Of a stretch of DNA of 64,000 nucleotides, positions 15,001 to 28,400 are shown piece after piece; position 1 is the stretch's first letter, and every line of letters begins with the position of its first letter. Both the position numbers and the translations under genes were made by a program. The stretch is from Nemopilema nomurai. Lineage: Eukaryota; Cnidaria; Scyphozoa; Rhizostomeae; Rhizostomatidae. A model generated the notes under the pieces. It was not told where the DNA came from and ran no database searches. It saw only the letters and a program-made list of their open reading frames with translations. The DNA lies in NCBI GenBank assembly GCA_003864495.1, contig ML133383.1:2005560-2069559 (forward strand). The letters are read 5' to 3'.

Positions 15001-18000
15001 TTGAACGTGACTGTCACTTGAGTTCGCTCCAAAGAATACTAATCCATCCGGCTAGACGCAAAGGCAGATGTATGATTATTGACCAACATATAACACAGTT
15101 AACCATAAAGCTAACATCAATGTCTCTGTTGACATTTGAAAATGCAGTAGGAAATTCAATGCTCGGGTTTAAGGCCTGTGTAGATAAAGATGGCAGCCTG
15201 GCAATGGGATGCGGAGGAGATGTGCGCAAAATGGTTTAGCGCAGCGAAGGTTGTCATTTAGGTACTAGGTCTAGAATTGGTGGTAACTAAAATCCTTTTC
15301 AGTTTGAAAATTACAAGCTGCTGGTTTTCGAGAGGGGAAACAAGTTGCAAAAGATGTCAACGAAAGAGGGTCCAGCCCCTACCTTTCTCAAACTCAAGAA
15401 CATGCAATATGGCTCTTCACGAACTTCGTCGATCTATTTTTGCGTGTTCAGCTCCCACCAGCTAGTAATTGGGGGCATATTACCAGCCACCATCCGTTTC
15501 TAGCCAATATTCCCTGCCTTTCTTAAAAAAACGGGTAGATTGAGCAGGGCATCCGCAAGACACGGCGCGGAAACCACCCTACATGGAACGGTCCCCTCTT
15601 CTGTGGGCTGTTGCTTGAGAAGAAGCCTTGATACAAACAGTCAAAAACACTGGAGCGAAACAGCGCCTCGGAGCATAATGCGAATTGAACACGATTTGAG
15701 TTAGAACATAGGATTATCCTTAAGGAAGAAAGCAATGTCTTTCAAAGGACTCCGCGTGGAAAATGGCTTCCTCGCTTGGTCCGGGGAGGGGGGTTTTCCA
15801 TCTGAGTCGCCAGCACTGCGTAGCCAATGGCTAATAAATCAAATATTCATATAAAACTAGTCATAAACATTTCATGGTTGGCTTCTTTCTAGTCAAACCG
15901 CGCATTAGCATAAGTATCGCGAACTATAAACAAAATGCAATAAAAGCTTAATTTATCAGCCATTTTCGCATGTACTGCTGTATCCACATCATTAACATTG
16001 ACTTGCAGAATTACTTAATACGAAGGTGGTAAGAAATGTAAATAACATTTTACATTTATAGTAGATGGTGATGATAAATTGATTTTTTCAATCATGCAAT
16101 TTCGCAGGTCCAATATATGTTTATTAAATTCTTATCTTTCTGGAATGTTGGTTCTTTTCCATCATCTATTAATTCATCAATCACAATCTTGCTTTGAAAT
16201 ATGCAGACACTGTTACAAGCAACCGTTTGCAAGAGACTAACAATTAAGCTGCAATATTTTTCAAAATCACAAAAAAACATTACTTCGTTTCAACGATGGC
16301 GTGTTGGCCAATATTTTGATGTAATAGTTGCATAGGTGTTCCGGTGCAACTTCCGCAAATACGCGATTCACCATTACCCTTGGTTGTTTTGAGTTCCCAT
16401 TCCCAAGAAAATATCCCCTTTACAATACATGGTGGGAAAATATTTAATTTTGTAACCAATAAATAATAAACCCTATCACTGAATGCTTATTCGATTTTCG
16501 TAAGTATCAAACTTTAAAGGAGAAGTTTCCTATCCCAAAAACTCATACAATATCGACATCAATTAATTATACAAAATAAATGGTTCTTCTAGGTTCGAAT
16601 AACTTTTATGTTAACAATCACCACTGTTAATAAGCAACTAAATGCGCCATTTCTTATTCTTCTCTTCTCCGTGCAAGTACGCAATCGGACAAACATACGT
16701 TTGGACCTCTACAGTTTTCGGAAAGTTTTGTCCGAGGTATAGCGCGTACGAGAGGTTTTGAGTTAAAACTATGTCAGTTGCAGACGAAGTTGAATGCAGG
16801 ATAATGTGCGTAGAGAGACATAATCAGAGAAGTTACATTGCAAACGGAAAAGTGAGTTAAAGAAAGCATCGCATAATGTTTAAAGCGACTGCCTCCACAT
16901 AGACTCCTTATTTGCGAACTGCTGATAACTTTGCGGCTACAGGGTCCAGTACTACCAGTGACACAAAAAGACATCATATACAACAACCGTTCAGCTCGTG
17001 CAAGGAACAGGATTATCGAGACTATTGCGTCGCGGTTTTCTAAGGTGGGCCAAATCTCAACCCAATTCTCAGTGTAACGAAATTCGCGTTCTGAAGGCTT
17101 AAACACACAATCTGGTTAAGACCACGATACAGACACGGGTCTTGAACTGGCAACAGTAAGTCTACATCCAGTCTTGGCATAAATGCCACCGTTCATCTGG
17201 TCCAGAAGGTATTGACCGCAATGCCCCGCAGAAACGAGTCAGCCTTGGTAAGAACTTCGTCGATTCCACTTGAAAAAGGCCACCGTGGAGAGAGACTAGC
17301 AGTAAAAACGAAGGAAAACTCAACTGTCATAAAGATTAACCCACCTTTAGCTTATCTAACAAGACGTATCTTCTCAAGACGCAACGTTTTGTACTGTAGG
17401 CCGAGACCTGCCGATTCCTTTTGTAACTTGAGACGAAGGTAGATTCGCTGTCTTCATCAACAAAACATAGCCTGAATTCTTAGGCCTGCTCGACTGTAAA
17501 ACCGCACATTCTTTTCGTTTTCCATTCGCGTTGTAAATGTAACAATAAGTTCACTCGAGCGAAGGTATCGAAAACGGTCATGTAGCCAGAGAAAGACAGG
17601 CGAATAATGGACGGCAATGAATGGAATCCAAACGGGTTTGGATTAGTGGGTATTGAATTCTAAGAGTTTTCGACCGTTATGCCTCAAAATTGTTGATACG
17701 GTTTTGTAAGTGGATTTCCACAGGAAAGGCTGCTTTGGGCCTGGAGGAATCAGGAATAACTACCGATCCTGCATAAATGACGCAAAGAAAGACAAAGTTG
17801 GTTTCCTAATCAGCCACATTGTGCTAGGAAGCAAAACAGATTTTCGTCTTGACGTCACTACATTGAAGTACTGTATTCTCTCAAAGAAGAGCTGGTCATT
17901 TCTGAAGAAAGGAAAAGGCAGCTATTCAGCTATTAAGAGGCTTAAATTCCTTCTACACTTTGAGATCCTAACAGTATACTTCAAATTATTTGGTACGTTC

Positions 18001-20776
18001 AGGGACTTCAACAGAAGGATTCCTGATGTACCGTAAATCCTCGAATTAGCCCCCTGGATAACCTAAGTATAAAGTAACATTTGATCAAATTATTAACAAA
18101 AATATAAATTTTTGTGTTAATTCACTAAAATGCCAAAGGCAACCTCAGGAGTCAAAAATCAACAAACTGAGGGGGGCTTATTCGAGGGGGGGGGCTTATT
18201 TAAAGTTTGTAGTGCTAGGGTAGGGGCTTTTCGAGGGGGGGTTTCGAGGGGGGGGGCAATTCGAGGATTTGAGGTATAACTGCCATTATCCTCTTCCCAT
18301 GACACCCCAAGTTTATCCATGTATTCTCAACCCTGGGTGTGCAATGATTTGTAAGTGCGCATGGCAAACCAGTAGCATTAAATCGTCACGTGACAATGCT
18401 GACCGCGAAAAGAGAAGGTTAGCGCGCTGTCAATGGAAAGTAACAATGGGAAAGGGATACTGTCGTCAGTTATGCCACAAGAATGCTCACGTTATAGAGA
18501 GGAGACCACGGGAGAAGTGTAACTTAGCAACGTATTCCTATGGCAACATAGCGGCGTGAGTCAATGAGGAAGCAGCCCACGTTTGGAGAACTCCATTCTT
18601 TCGCGTGACGTAGTAAGGAAAAAGTCATTCCAGTTACTAACGGCTACAATCTATCCTTGATTATCTATATTTTCCAATGTCACATATTTCTCTTTGCAAT
18701 ACTTCCTTTCAGGGTGAATGTTAAAATGGAATCAGATACCAAATAACGCTATTTCAACAAAGGGAAATGAATGACATAAATTCCACATTGTATTTGGAAA
18801 GAAATACAGAAGCAGTGACGTATTTATCAATGGGCCTACTTGACCCGGACCGGCCTACTTCGACTTCAGCAGTTTTGAAAACCTATATAAAGTGTTGTTG
18901 ATGAATTGAGTATCAAGACACAATTAATACTGGTATATACTGAAAGCCCCCTATCAAACTCGGGCCCTGGGCCCCTACAGTCCTATAAAGGCAGCCCTGT
19001 ATAGACGCTTTGTATTCTCCAATACTTGTGGTCGAGGCGCTGCTGTGAAGGAGGATGAATTTTTCAATAGATTTCTGCCTTGGAGCCATCCAGTTCCCGA
19101 CAATCACATAACTCATGTAGACTAACGTGCTGTCGAACTATGCGTATATTGTGCATAAAGGGTTATGTATCGCCCCTCTAATCATTTGGCATACCTAGTT
19201 TGCAGGAAGAATAAGGAGATCTTAGGTCAGGTAGTCAAACACACTTCCCAGTTTGGAGACAGAACCTAACTAAAACGTTCGTTCATCTAACGTTGCTATT
19301 TAAGAATCTTTGATACACTTGACATTTTTAGCAATAAGAAAGCAGGAAAAGGATGCATTGATGTCAACATTAATGCTGGTATTGTTTTGGAGAGGATCCC
19401 AGAGGATACCTAGCTATTAAAGGAGAAAATAGCACCACCTAGACAACCATTTCTGTACAGTCTTGTATACCAATATCACTTTCATCTTTGGTATTGCGTG
19501 TGTTGTACAAAACCGAATAGGTCTACACGTAGAGCGGAGTGTATCACACAGAATCAAGTAGAAATTGAGAGCATCTCTAGGAGCCTGTTTCGTCAGTAAA
19601 TCACATTTCGCTCTTCACTCATGAAGGGGGATTTATTCGTGAAACAGGCTTGTGAAATGTATAGTCCATATTTCATATTGATTCTGTTTGCAAATATATA
19701 TATATAACTATGCATGTATTTATAAATTGGCTTATCAATTGCAATTTTTTGTGACATTTATAACGATTTTCCAGAACAGCAATAATGGGAAACAGTAATC
19801 ATAATCACATAAAATAACAACGAATAAAAAATAAGAAATTAACTTACTGTTCAATCACTTCAGTCGAAAAAATATTAAACAATGACATACAAGACCGCTA
19901 ATATTGCTCGCGTTGATTCTCAATCAAAAAATTTCAGCTTCATATGATGTATAATTTAGGCTAGAACTTTACTTGGCCATTCTTGGAAATCAATATGCCA
20001 ATGGTAACTCCACTTTTCGTGTTCAATCAAACTCATAAATCTTTCATGGGTTCTTTGTTGAGTTTTTTAGGAACGCGGGAGGCAGATGCTTTGAAAACAT
20101 AGCTAAACAATAAAAGGCCTTGATGACAAACGGTAATTAGAAAGTGCTCGCTTTGATCGCGACTTCCATGCAGAAACTAATAGCCTGAGGGGAATTTTCT
20201 TGAAAAGCGAAGAAAACTTTGATTAGAAGAGCATTAGAGGCAATTCAAAAACGCCAAAAAGGCATGCAAATACGCAGCAAGCAAAAGCTTAGTTGATCAT
20301 CTTACAAGTTGATCATCTTAATTTTCTGTCGCTATCACTGCAATTCGCCGTGGAAATTTTTATGAATGATTATCTGAACTCGCTATCACAACCACAATCT
20401 CTCTTTCACTATCTCGTTGCTTCAATACATCGGATAAACGACAAAAAGTAAGGCATCATAAGGAAATTTGAAACACTATGAGATATCCTCGTGCCCCTTT
20501 ACCAACCTTAGGCCGGGGGGATGGGGGCGCAGGCATTCGAGTTCCACGCAATGGTCTTTTATGGATTGGAGAAAAACGACCTTTGTTATAGGCCTATTAA
20601 AATCTAACTTGAACAAAAAAGGGCTAAATAAGCAAAGTTCTTGCAAAAGGAAAAGGGGTACGATGTTTAATACCCCATTCTTGTTAAAAAGTAAACACGG
20701 TTTATAACTCTTACTGGCTGACTGCGATGTCTCCGTAGGCCTGTTTACGACTGTCCCGGCTGTAGGGAAAAGCCAT
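43..20776 (-). CDS. EPS8-like: EPS8-like actin regulator, 5' part (PTB domain and central region), runs off left edge
   Basis: EPS8 proteins bind Abi1/Sos1 and cap or bundle actin under the plasma membrane. I assembled 12 exons: 20715-20776 (from Met), 13503-13536, 12464-12500, 11170-11234, 10006-10077, 9264-9353, 8613-8759, 7648-7692, 3202-3285, 1769-1846, 275-310 and 43-183. All have GT/AG ends and the phases join, giving 297 codons. Residues 61-70 read SPVTSYRVEHLASF-like and match the start of the EPS8 PTB domain. Exon 9264-9353 has GLWSQLMIMKV where EPS8 has a KVWTQDMILQV-type strand. Exon 8613-8759 ends in IHLFQCKHLE, the PTB C-terminal strand. The exon at 43-183 (EALNRCIEAAEDFIVELKK, then a Lys-rich stretch) aligns with the conserved helix after the linker. 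SH3 and SAM-like domains are not in the window. The 36-nt exon at 275-310, the donor at 42 and the start at 20776 are the least certain. The frame stays open upstream of that Met to 20815, so the N-terminus may be longer. Confidence 0.85.
1399..1545. repeat. 10-bp minisatellite (GGTCGGAAGA)
   Basis: About eight near-perfect head-to-tail units up to about 1470, then decaying copies to about 1545. A plus-strand frame through it (KRSEEVGRG repeated) is an artefact of the repeat. Confidence 0.9.
3901..4300. mobile_element. MITE with 20-bp terminal inverted repeats and TA target duplication
   Basis: The left end CACGC-T8-ATAAGGAA is the inverse of the right end TTCCTTAT-A7-GCGTG, differing by one T in the run. 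Both ends are flanked by TA (3899-3900 and 4301-4302). The 400-bp interior has no open frame and carries several AAGTTCCTTA motifs in both orientations. Size, TIR and TA duplication fit a Tc1/mariner-type non-autonomous element. It lies in an EPS8-like intron. Confidence 0.8.
4434..4655. repeat. 11-bp minisatellite (ATGACAGTAAT/ATGACAGCAAT)
   Basis: About twenty units with variants T/C at two positions. Because 11 is not a multiple of 3, each frame reads a 33-bp super-repeat; the minus-strand frames (CHIAVILLSY-type) are therefore repeat artefacts. Lies in an EPS8-like intron, 130 bp right of the MITE. Confidence 0.95.
5513..5562. repeat. short tandem repeat of GATTGAGTGATTTATT
   Basis: About three 16-bp units in an intron. 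Confidence 0.7.
9460..9795. repeat. 18-bp minisatellite (TATGGTATTATTGCTCAG)
   Basis: Regular units with GCTCAG/GTTCAG alternation from about 9484 to 9630, with diverged units to about 9795. Two plus-strand frames through it (MVLLLS and QYGII repeats) are artefacts. Lies between the EPS8-like exons at 9264-9353 and 10006-10077. Confidence 0.95.
18029..18276. mobile_element. MITE-like inverted-repeat element with G-rich interior
   Basis: The left end TACCGTAAATCCTCGAATT is inversely repeated at the right end (TACCTCAAATCCTCGAATT on the other strand), with C-rich/G-rich extensions and terminal TA. The interior has repeated GGGGCTTATT and CGAGGGGGGG motifs. Length about 248 bp. Located in the first intron of the EPS8-like gene. 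Confidence 0.6.
19581..19651. repeat. short imperfect inverted repeat (hairpin)
   Basis: AGCCTGTTTC near 19582 pairs with GAAACAGGCT ending near 19650, and TAAATC pairs with GATTTA further in. Could be a tiny foldback element or a chance stem-loop. Confidence 0.4.
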
Positions 20777-21208
20777 GCCCTTTTCGAATTCGGCAGAAAG
20801 AGCTCTGTTCAGTTCCTATACAAGGAGAATATGCATTCAAACTAGATAGTGCAAGTGATGTGAAAAAAATCGCAAATGACATGAGCATTACAAAAACAAC
20901 TATAGAGAGCAAATGACAGTCATACAATGAATTGCTGAAAATTAGAAAAAAATTAAAGTATGAAGAGCAAGACTTTAAGCATACGAGATTGCATAATGTT
21001 GTAACAAATAGCATGCTTGTTACAACACCAGCAAATGCCTTTGTCAATTTATAAAGACTACAAAATAAGTTGCAGACAATTTTACTGTAACTGGAGATAG
21101 GGCAACACGCATGTATAAAATGTTTCGAAGTATAGATCGATCCTATTTTCGCACATGCATAACCTCCTAACCACAAAATCTGCAGTTTGTCGTAATAAAG
21201 TGACGTAC

Positions 21209-21440
21209 CCCCTGGCACATCTTACCCCTGGGACATCTTACCCCTGGCACAACTTACCCCTGGCACATCTTACCCCTGGCACAACTTACCCCTGGCACAT
21301 CTTACCCCTGACACACCTTACCCCTGGCACATCTTACCCCTGGAACATCTTACCCCTGGCACATCTTACCCCTGGTACATCTTACCCCTGGCACTTTTAT
21401 CCCTTGCACATTTTACCCCTGAAACATCTTGCCCCTGCCT
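21209..21440. repeat. 16-bp minisatellite (CCCCTGGCACATCTTA)
   Basis: About fourteen units with small variations (AACTTA, GGAACA, GGTACA). Plus-strand PLAHLTPGTSYPW-type translation reflects the repeat only. Confidence 0.95.
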
Positions 21441-22429
21441 ATTGTAGCTAACCACCAACCAGCAACCACACAACCCAGTCTGGGTTCTTTTTCAAAAAAC
21501 AATATCACAATATAAGGTTACGAAGGGTGCAGTTCTCTTTCAGGGGTTTTTATTCTGAGAAAAAAACATTCCCGCAAGAGAGAAAGAGGCCCAATTTGAA
21601 AAACAAAGATTCCAGGAAATCAAAAAAGCAACGAGAATTTGGAAATGGGCCCCATGCAAAGAATCTAAAAAACAGGCAATCTCTAAAACAAAAATACAAT
21701 ACGGCTTAAAATGAAAATCGAATAAAACCAGGATAACCATGATGATCAAGATACCACATTATGTCGGCGAAATGTAAAAAATACTTGAGGAATTCATTGA
21801 TTTTCTTGTGGAAGTCCGTTGCCAAGTGACTTTAAGGAGGACTGATTAATAAAACTCAGTGGGTGAGATGACTTCATCGGGTCTTTTTAAAAAACGTTCT
21901 CGCCATTTTCTGTATGTATCCTGGTACATAAACCCGACTTAAGCGACGAGAAATGACTAATGAAAAAAGAATTGTAGCGATTAAGGCTGGGTGGATGTGG
22001 CAAAGTCACCTCTGTGTAACGTAGAGGTCATCGCTAGATAGCATTTGAGAACCTGGACTGTGGCAAGCTATCCATTAACTCGCACAATCTAAAGATTATA
22101 TCAGACAGCGTTTCAATACTCTGGTTTGAGGCTCTTTCCCAACAGAATGTCATTCACAAGCTAAAAACACCGTAGCTCAATCAAGGGGGTGAGGACAAGC
22201 GCATGTTATCAAAAAATGAATTGAAAATTCTAATCAGACATTACATTTTAATACCCTTTTCAAGATTGCAGCTTGCATATCAATGTTATCGGTTTCCCCC
22301 TTGCAATTGTACTGGGTAATATCTTTAAAGGGTACGGACTAGGGCCTTGTAAATTATTGAGAGGGGGCAAACCCACATTTGGGGAGATCCATTTTCTACT
22401 GTTTATCGATAAAAGGTTATGTCTTGTAC

Positions 22430-25400
22430 CTCGGAGATATTGAGAAATCGCATTTGAGATAAGTAGAAGCGCGGTAGATGGCTACCAGTAAAAGTATCAG
22501 AGATGATTTTCTTCAGTCTTTGCATTAAAATTATGTCAATTTCCCACAGGTAGGAATGAACTTCAAAATTCGTTAACTTCACTTCCGATAGGACCATCCA
22601 TTATAGATAAGATACCTTTTGTTTAAACCAGTCTGTAACATAATGAGTCGTTCGTCTGCCTTTTGAATTCGGCATACGAACTCTTCCCCAATCTTGATAT
22701 ATGTCTGCTTGTGTAATGAAACAGGAAGCGCTAATGCACAAGACGAACTACTGCAGAACAAAACGCATACGGTATCGGTTGTAGCGAATTACAAGCCTGG
22801 CACCAAACGCAATGCATATGGAAAGACCTCTGTATGGATAAACAACAAGGTCCCTCTTTCAATAGCTGCCTGGGAGTCATTAACTTGAGTGACGTCACAT
22901 TGCGTGGTTGGCTTTCAATAGACTTCTCTAATAAACAATAAACAAAGTCCTAAAACGGGACCTATTGAAAAGGCTTCACACCCGAAAACAACAGAGCTCC
23001 TCTAAGTAAACAACCACAAATTAACCATTTCACAACAAATTCAACACCGCTCAACACACAAAAGCACACGACCTTAATTAAGAAGCGTGAATCTGAGAAT
23101 TTCTTCTTGCAAGCGAAAGCATATAAGTGAACTTACCAAACAAGTTTTGGCGAAAGAACTGGATTTGAGGATGTGCTGGGATTTCATTTCTTTGACTATA
23201 ACAACTCATTTTGTTTCTATCCAAACTCCCCACTAGAATTTTCCCCCTAATTGGATTTACTTTCCAAATAAAAAGGGTTCAGTCTTCGGTTTGAAACGTG
23301 TGCAAATGGTGGCAAAACCGCAAACTTCATTTGAGCCAGAGATTTGTTTGATAACAATAAACAATTAAACTCAAATTCTTGTAGCGTAGAAGATTCTTCG
23401 AATGGGATTTTGAGGCTGGTTTCAATCAGCATTACTGTTTGCAAAGAGAACATCGCCATTGTGTACTAGCCTTGCCGTTAAACTCGCCTGTTTCAGATAG
23501 CTCTCACTGCCTGTTGTTGAAACAAATCATTTCTAGTTCGAAACCCTTACTGATGATGTTACAACTTGTTTCGGCATGGTTAGATGACGTCATATATGAC
23601 TTTCTATTTTATTAAAAATACAATGGTAGCGCCGTGGTACAGGCAACATCTTTACCAAATAACAAATGGCACACTGACGAGAAAATAACAAGGACGCGAA
23701 TCTAAAAAAGTGCGTTCTGATAAAAAGACATTAAATGCCCTAAGAAGCAGTATGTGAAATTGTCCTGCAAATCGCTGGGGGGAATCAGACTTGGCCACAG
23801 TCGTGTTCAAAGCAGAATGAGTAATGGCAAACATACTTAAAAAATGAATGGAAATTCCACGAAGCGTGGGCTGTTTGAAGTTTGGAAACCAATCAAGCAA
23901 AAAGCTATTTACTTGGCCTTGGACCTTAACCAAAGGAAAGGGAAGAAAGCCCGTCGAGGTCCATTTTGTTGTGCATAAACCTTGAGAGACAAAGATGGGC
24001 GTGTGAATAATACGCCAGATTTTCCTCGTGCAGTTTACTTCCGTTTGAAGAATAGTTGAAGCAAGGCCAGTTGTGTCATTGGTATTCAAGCATCAAGAAG
24101 TAAAATCACACACGTTCTCTGTTCATAAACGAAGAAGTTCCACTTCAGGCTGGTAGCTTTTCATTTCTCAAAAATTTTGAATGTCTTTGCAGGGCTAAGT
24201 TGAAGGGATTTAGATGAATTAAGATGTTAAACTCTAAACACTGCAGCTGAACTACTTTTCACGATTGAGGGAACAAGGAACCAAAACAGCAGAGAATTCG
24301 GACCCCTACACACCAATTAGCTAATGGGGGTGTATTTGTTTACAGTCTGTCGCAAATCGGATGTTCCACAATAACACAGCTTGTGACTCAAATAACTTCG
24401 TAGCTGCTCTTTCTATTTCTAAGGCCTGTACAATTCACAAATTTTTTTGCAAAAAGAGGGTATGCACAGAATGAAGCTAAATATACTCAAGACGAATGCA
24501 GTTAAGGGAATAGATCATTGGGAAAGTTCTATAATAATCTGGCTCTGATTGTAAATCAACAAATCAGCGCTTTTAGTTGGCATCGCACTCCAGTGATAGC
24601 AGTTTTCTTCTCAGCTGCTGCTTCGATTGTCTGTTACAGCGAAGTTCTAATGTGCTACTATGAATATCATACGCAAGAACTGCTTCGAAGATCGAGACTC
24701 GCCAACAGGCTAAAAGAAGCAGTCATACGATAAATACCCAGCTTGATCGAACATCGATCGCTCTATAAGCAAACGGAGCATTAGATAAGCAGCACTACAA
24801 ATATTGACCCACTTACCACGAAGGCGATGTGATCAGAAGTAGTAGTACCTCGAGATGTAACGCTGATCCAGTACGGTTAGGTTCGAGAACGGCCTTGAAG
24901 CTAGGCAAAACACTGCAAAGAACTGGAATGACACGGCTTACTGGCCAGAATCAATGCGAGTTATTGTATAGTAATTGGCAGCGGCCTTTGGTTTTCAGTC
25001 ACAGAGCGATTATTCTGTGGTGCTATCGCATTCAATTATGCATGAACAAAGAGATTTGCTTAACGACAAAACGGCGAGCTGAGCACAAGAATTTGCAGGA
25101 TTATTCATCTGGAAAGTATGCCGAGGATGTACGGTCGAATAAACGAGATGGTTGACAGCAGATTGGGTGCTTGTTTATAGCAACATCAAGGGATGTTCAA
25201 AAATTGCACACTCTGTGGAACTTCGACAGCTCATGATTCACCGCAAAGGAGCACGGGCAATTGTTAGCAAAGCGAGATGACGAGTCATTAGAAACAATGA
25301 CAACAAACAATGCCAAATTGCTTCAGCACAATAACATTTCTCTAGAGGACTGAGTCATATCTTTGAAAAAAGTTTTGCAAGAATCGTAGAATTGCTGAAA

Positions 25401-28400
25401 AGGCAAAATTTTCAAAGCTAAGAGAGGAGAAAGAAAAGATTAAGGGTGAGAATGAAGGGAATAAGGGTCACAAAAGCATGGAAAGGTTTCTAAACTCTTT
25501 TGAAAAAGCTCCAGTGCCCAAAAATTTGCGACACTTATAGAAAAAAATTCTGGCAAAACTAGATAAACAATGCGCTATCTAAAATTAAAAGCTTCCTTGG
25601 AGAGTTTACTACTTCGGCACGGAACTGCAGATTTCTTCCGTGAACAATTAGCTATTGTTTCTTTAGTAATTGTGCGGAATAAGAGCTGAATTCAATGGAT
25701 TTTTGTGATTCCTTCACATTTAGTCATAACCGTGGTCCCTATCAGCTTTTTGCATACTTAGCATTCAGCGTCTTAAACATTTTACATTACCATACAAAGT
25801 TTTTCAACACAAAATATTTCGCAAAATCTTGCACCGACTAAAACCAAAATGGGTTCCGGTTACTCATTCGAATACAAACCCCTTACCCCCTCTCTTCCCC
25901 CCAAAAAAAGACTTGTTACAGCAATCCCTGATCTTCATTCTGGCAAAATATAATCTCAAATCTTAAAATAGCAGAGGTGTGTACCCTCGCAAATTAAAAA
26001 AAATTGCTTTGAGCCTTAAGGAGCAAAAGTGTTTCTAAAAATAAAACCTAATTCATTGGAAACGATCACAAAAAAGATAACTAGGCATTCTTCAAAACGT
26101 GTTGGTGAAAGACAATGGTTCGTGAACGGTGCACTTCAAACTAAATCCCGTAATTGCCAATGAATTCAAATGACCATGCTGTTGTTAATTTACTTGAAAG
26201 GTGTTTCAATATCCGAAAATACTTGCCGACCTGATTAAGGGTCATTACCAAGTATATATCCGCGTGAGCATTGCATGTGATACCAAGCAGAAATGCGTCC
26301 GAAATAAGGAATGTGGTAAAGACCGTTACCACACTTTAGAACACCATGAATTGGTAACAATTGGACAGGATAGGGGGGTGGGGGTGGGGGGGGGGTAAGG
26401 GGTGAGAGGTGGCTGGGATACCGACTGGGAGAGCTTATGCTCGATATGCTATGCTATAGAATTGATGACATGATGATTTTTCTATGATCTATGAGCCTGG
26501 CCTTCAATCAATCAAACCCCAGCCTTTGCATGGTAGAGGTGGGTTGAGGGGTTTATATGTAAAACATTTCAAAACTCCAATAAGCCAGTGTTTGGGTGAC
26601 AAATCAAAAGAAACATTGAGAAGGTAGGCAAGAGACTCATAAAAAATCTGGATATACCACTCTGGATATACCATTTATTACTAATGCTGCCCAAAAAAGA
26701 ATGATGGAATACTCTGTTTATGAGATAGCTTGTAAGTATTGACTCTCATGCTAAGCTAATCCTTTATGATGATTCATATCTGTGGTGGAATCTTGGTACA
26801 TGGTTGAACCATAGTCAATAGATACACTATGGTCTTGAAGGCCAGTGAAGATATTGCAAAGCAATATGTTTGCGGCATCTATTGTCTCCCCTTTTGATGT
26901 TGACCTTACATAGAGTATATTGAAAAAAAGAAAAACTCACCACTGGGGAACTGAAGTCCTGGAGCACTAGAAAAGAAATGAGATGATTATCAAATGGACC
27001 AATAAAGAGGAATAAATTTTGCAACTTTCCTTGCAAAAGTAAAATTGAATAACTTATAAAATTACACGAAGGAACCACACAGAAATCACACATCATTCTA
27101 CTGCTCAAGTAATACCATTCATGGCAGTCACTCAGAAACTCTCTAATGAATCCTCTGTTCTCCAGACAAGACTTGATGCAAGTAAAACTGAAATAATATT
27201 CTACTTCATACACAAACTCTGTTTGCAGTTAAGACGAAGATCAAACAATTCTCCATCAAGAGAACAACAATGGATTTTTTTGCCCAGAACACAATTGTGT
27301 GTTCAAGGTATTGTTTCAAATGTGACAAATGTCCTCAAATATTGACATTTCTATTCACGAAAGCATCCTGTTTCCCCGCACAAAGCTACTCTCTTTGCTT
27401 CAGCAAGCAAGTTAAAAAATAAGCCACCAATTATCATGTGGAATCAAAAAAGGACAAATGTTCAGCTAGCTTAACTGAAAGAGAGAGCTTACTTAAGCCA
27501 CTGGCTTACCAGATTATGAATAGAGGCCATTTTTCATCGTTTTGCATTAAAAATGAAGGTGGCTTAAGAGTTAGTTTCTAAATACTCTCAATCAATATTT
27601 TTTACTGAGAAATGAGTAACAGGAGAATATTAGATTACACAGAGGGGCAGCTATCACAATTTAAAGATAATATCCTAGTGGTCACTCAAATATGACCTCC
27701 ACTCTATGCAAATTGTAATTTATGAACAAATTTGTTTTACTACAAAGCTTCAAAATAGCACAGACCAGTGTAAGGACATACATAACAAACTTCTAAGCTG
27801 AAACTTTGAGTATGCAGTCATGACACTCATATTGCAACTGGTTCAATAATAATAGTTCATAAATGTTTGTTTGTTTTCAGTGGCCTACATTACATTATTT
27901 CTTTTAGACTATTTCTAAACTTTTGGTTATCCTGTGGGTCTATTACTCACTGTATACTCAGCTGTTGCTCTATGATGTCGCTCTCAATGCAAAAATGCTT
28001 TTAAAGATCAAAGGATTTCTTTCTCCTTACTGTGCATTTGATATCAAAATCCTTCTACCACATATTGAGTAACATTAAATTGAATCTTATTGTTCCTTTT
28101 CTCAAAATGGAATAACTTACTTCCATTATTAGCAGCCATTCACTCATAAACTGAAAAATAAACATCATCTGTTCACTTGAAAGATAAACATCATCTATTC
28201 ACTTGAAAGATAAACATCATCTATTCACTTGAAAGATAAACATCATCTATTCACTTGAAAAATAAACATCATCTATTCACTTGAAAAATAAACATCATCT
28301 ATTCACTTGAAAGATAAACATCATCTATTCACTTGAGCATAGAAATTAGACAATAACATTTTAATAGTAAAATTTGGATACCTGATAAGTGCAAATGCGT

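Larger units (their letters stand above)
13537..20714. other. long first intron of the EPS8-like gene
   Basis: I find no supported exon here. Open frames up to about 110 codons (for example 16774-17106 minus, 17710-18036 plus) lack recognisable domains or convincing splice context. It holds the MITE-like element at 18.03 kb and the hairpin at 19.6 kb. Confidence 0.5.

Noticed and set aside
20745..21218. 157-codon minus-strand hydrophobic frame
   Set aside because: It overlaps the EPS8-like exon at 20715-20815 in a different frame and is otherwise AT-rich. No splice or domain support.
23652..24089. 145-codon minus-strand frame
   Set aside because: No recognisable motif and no convincing splice context; could be chance. 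Left out of the features.
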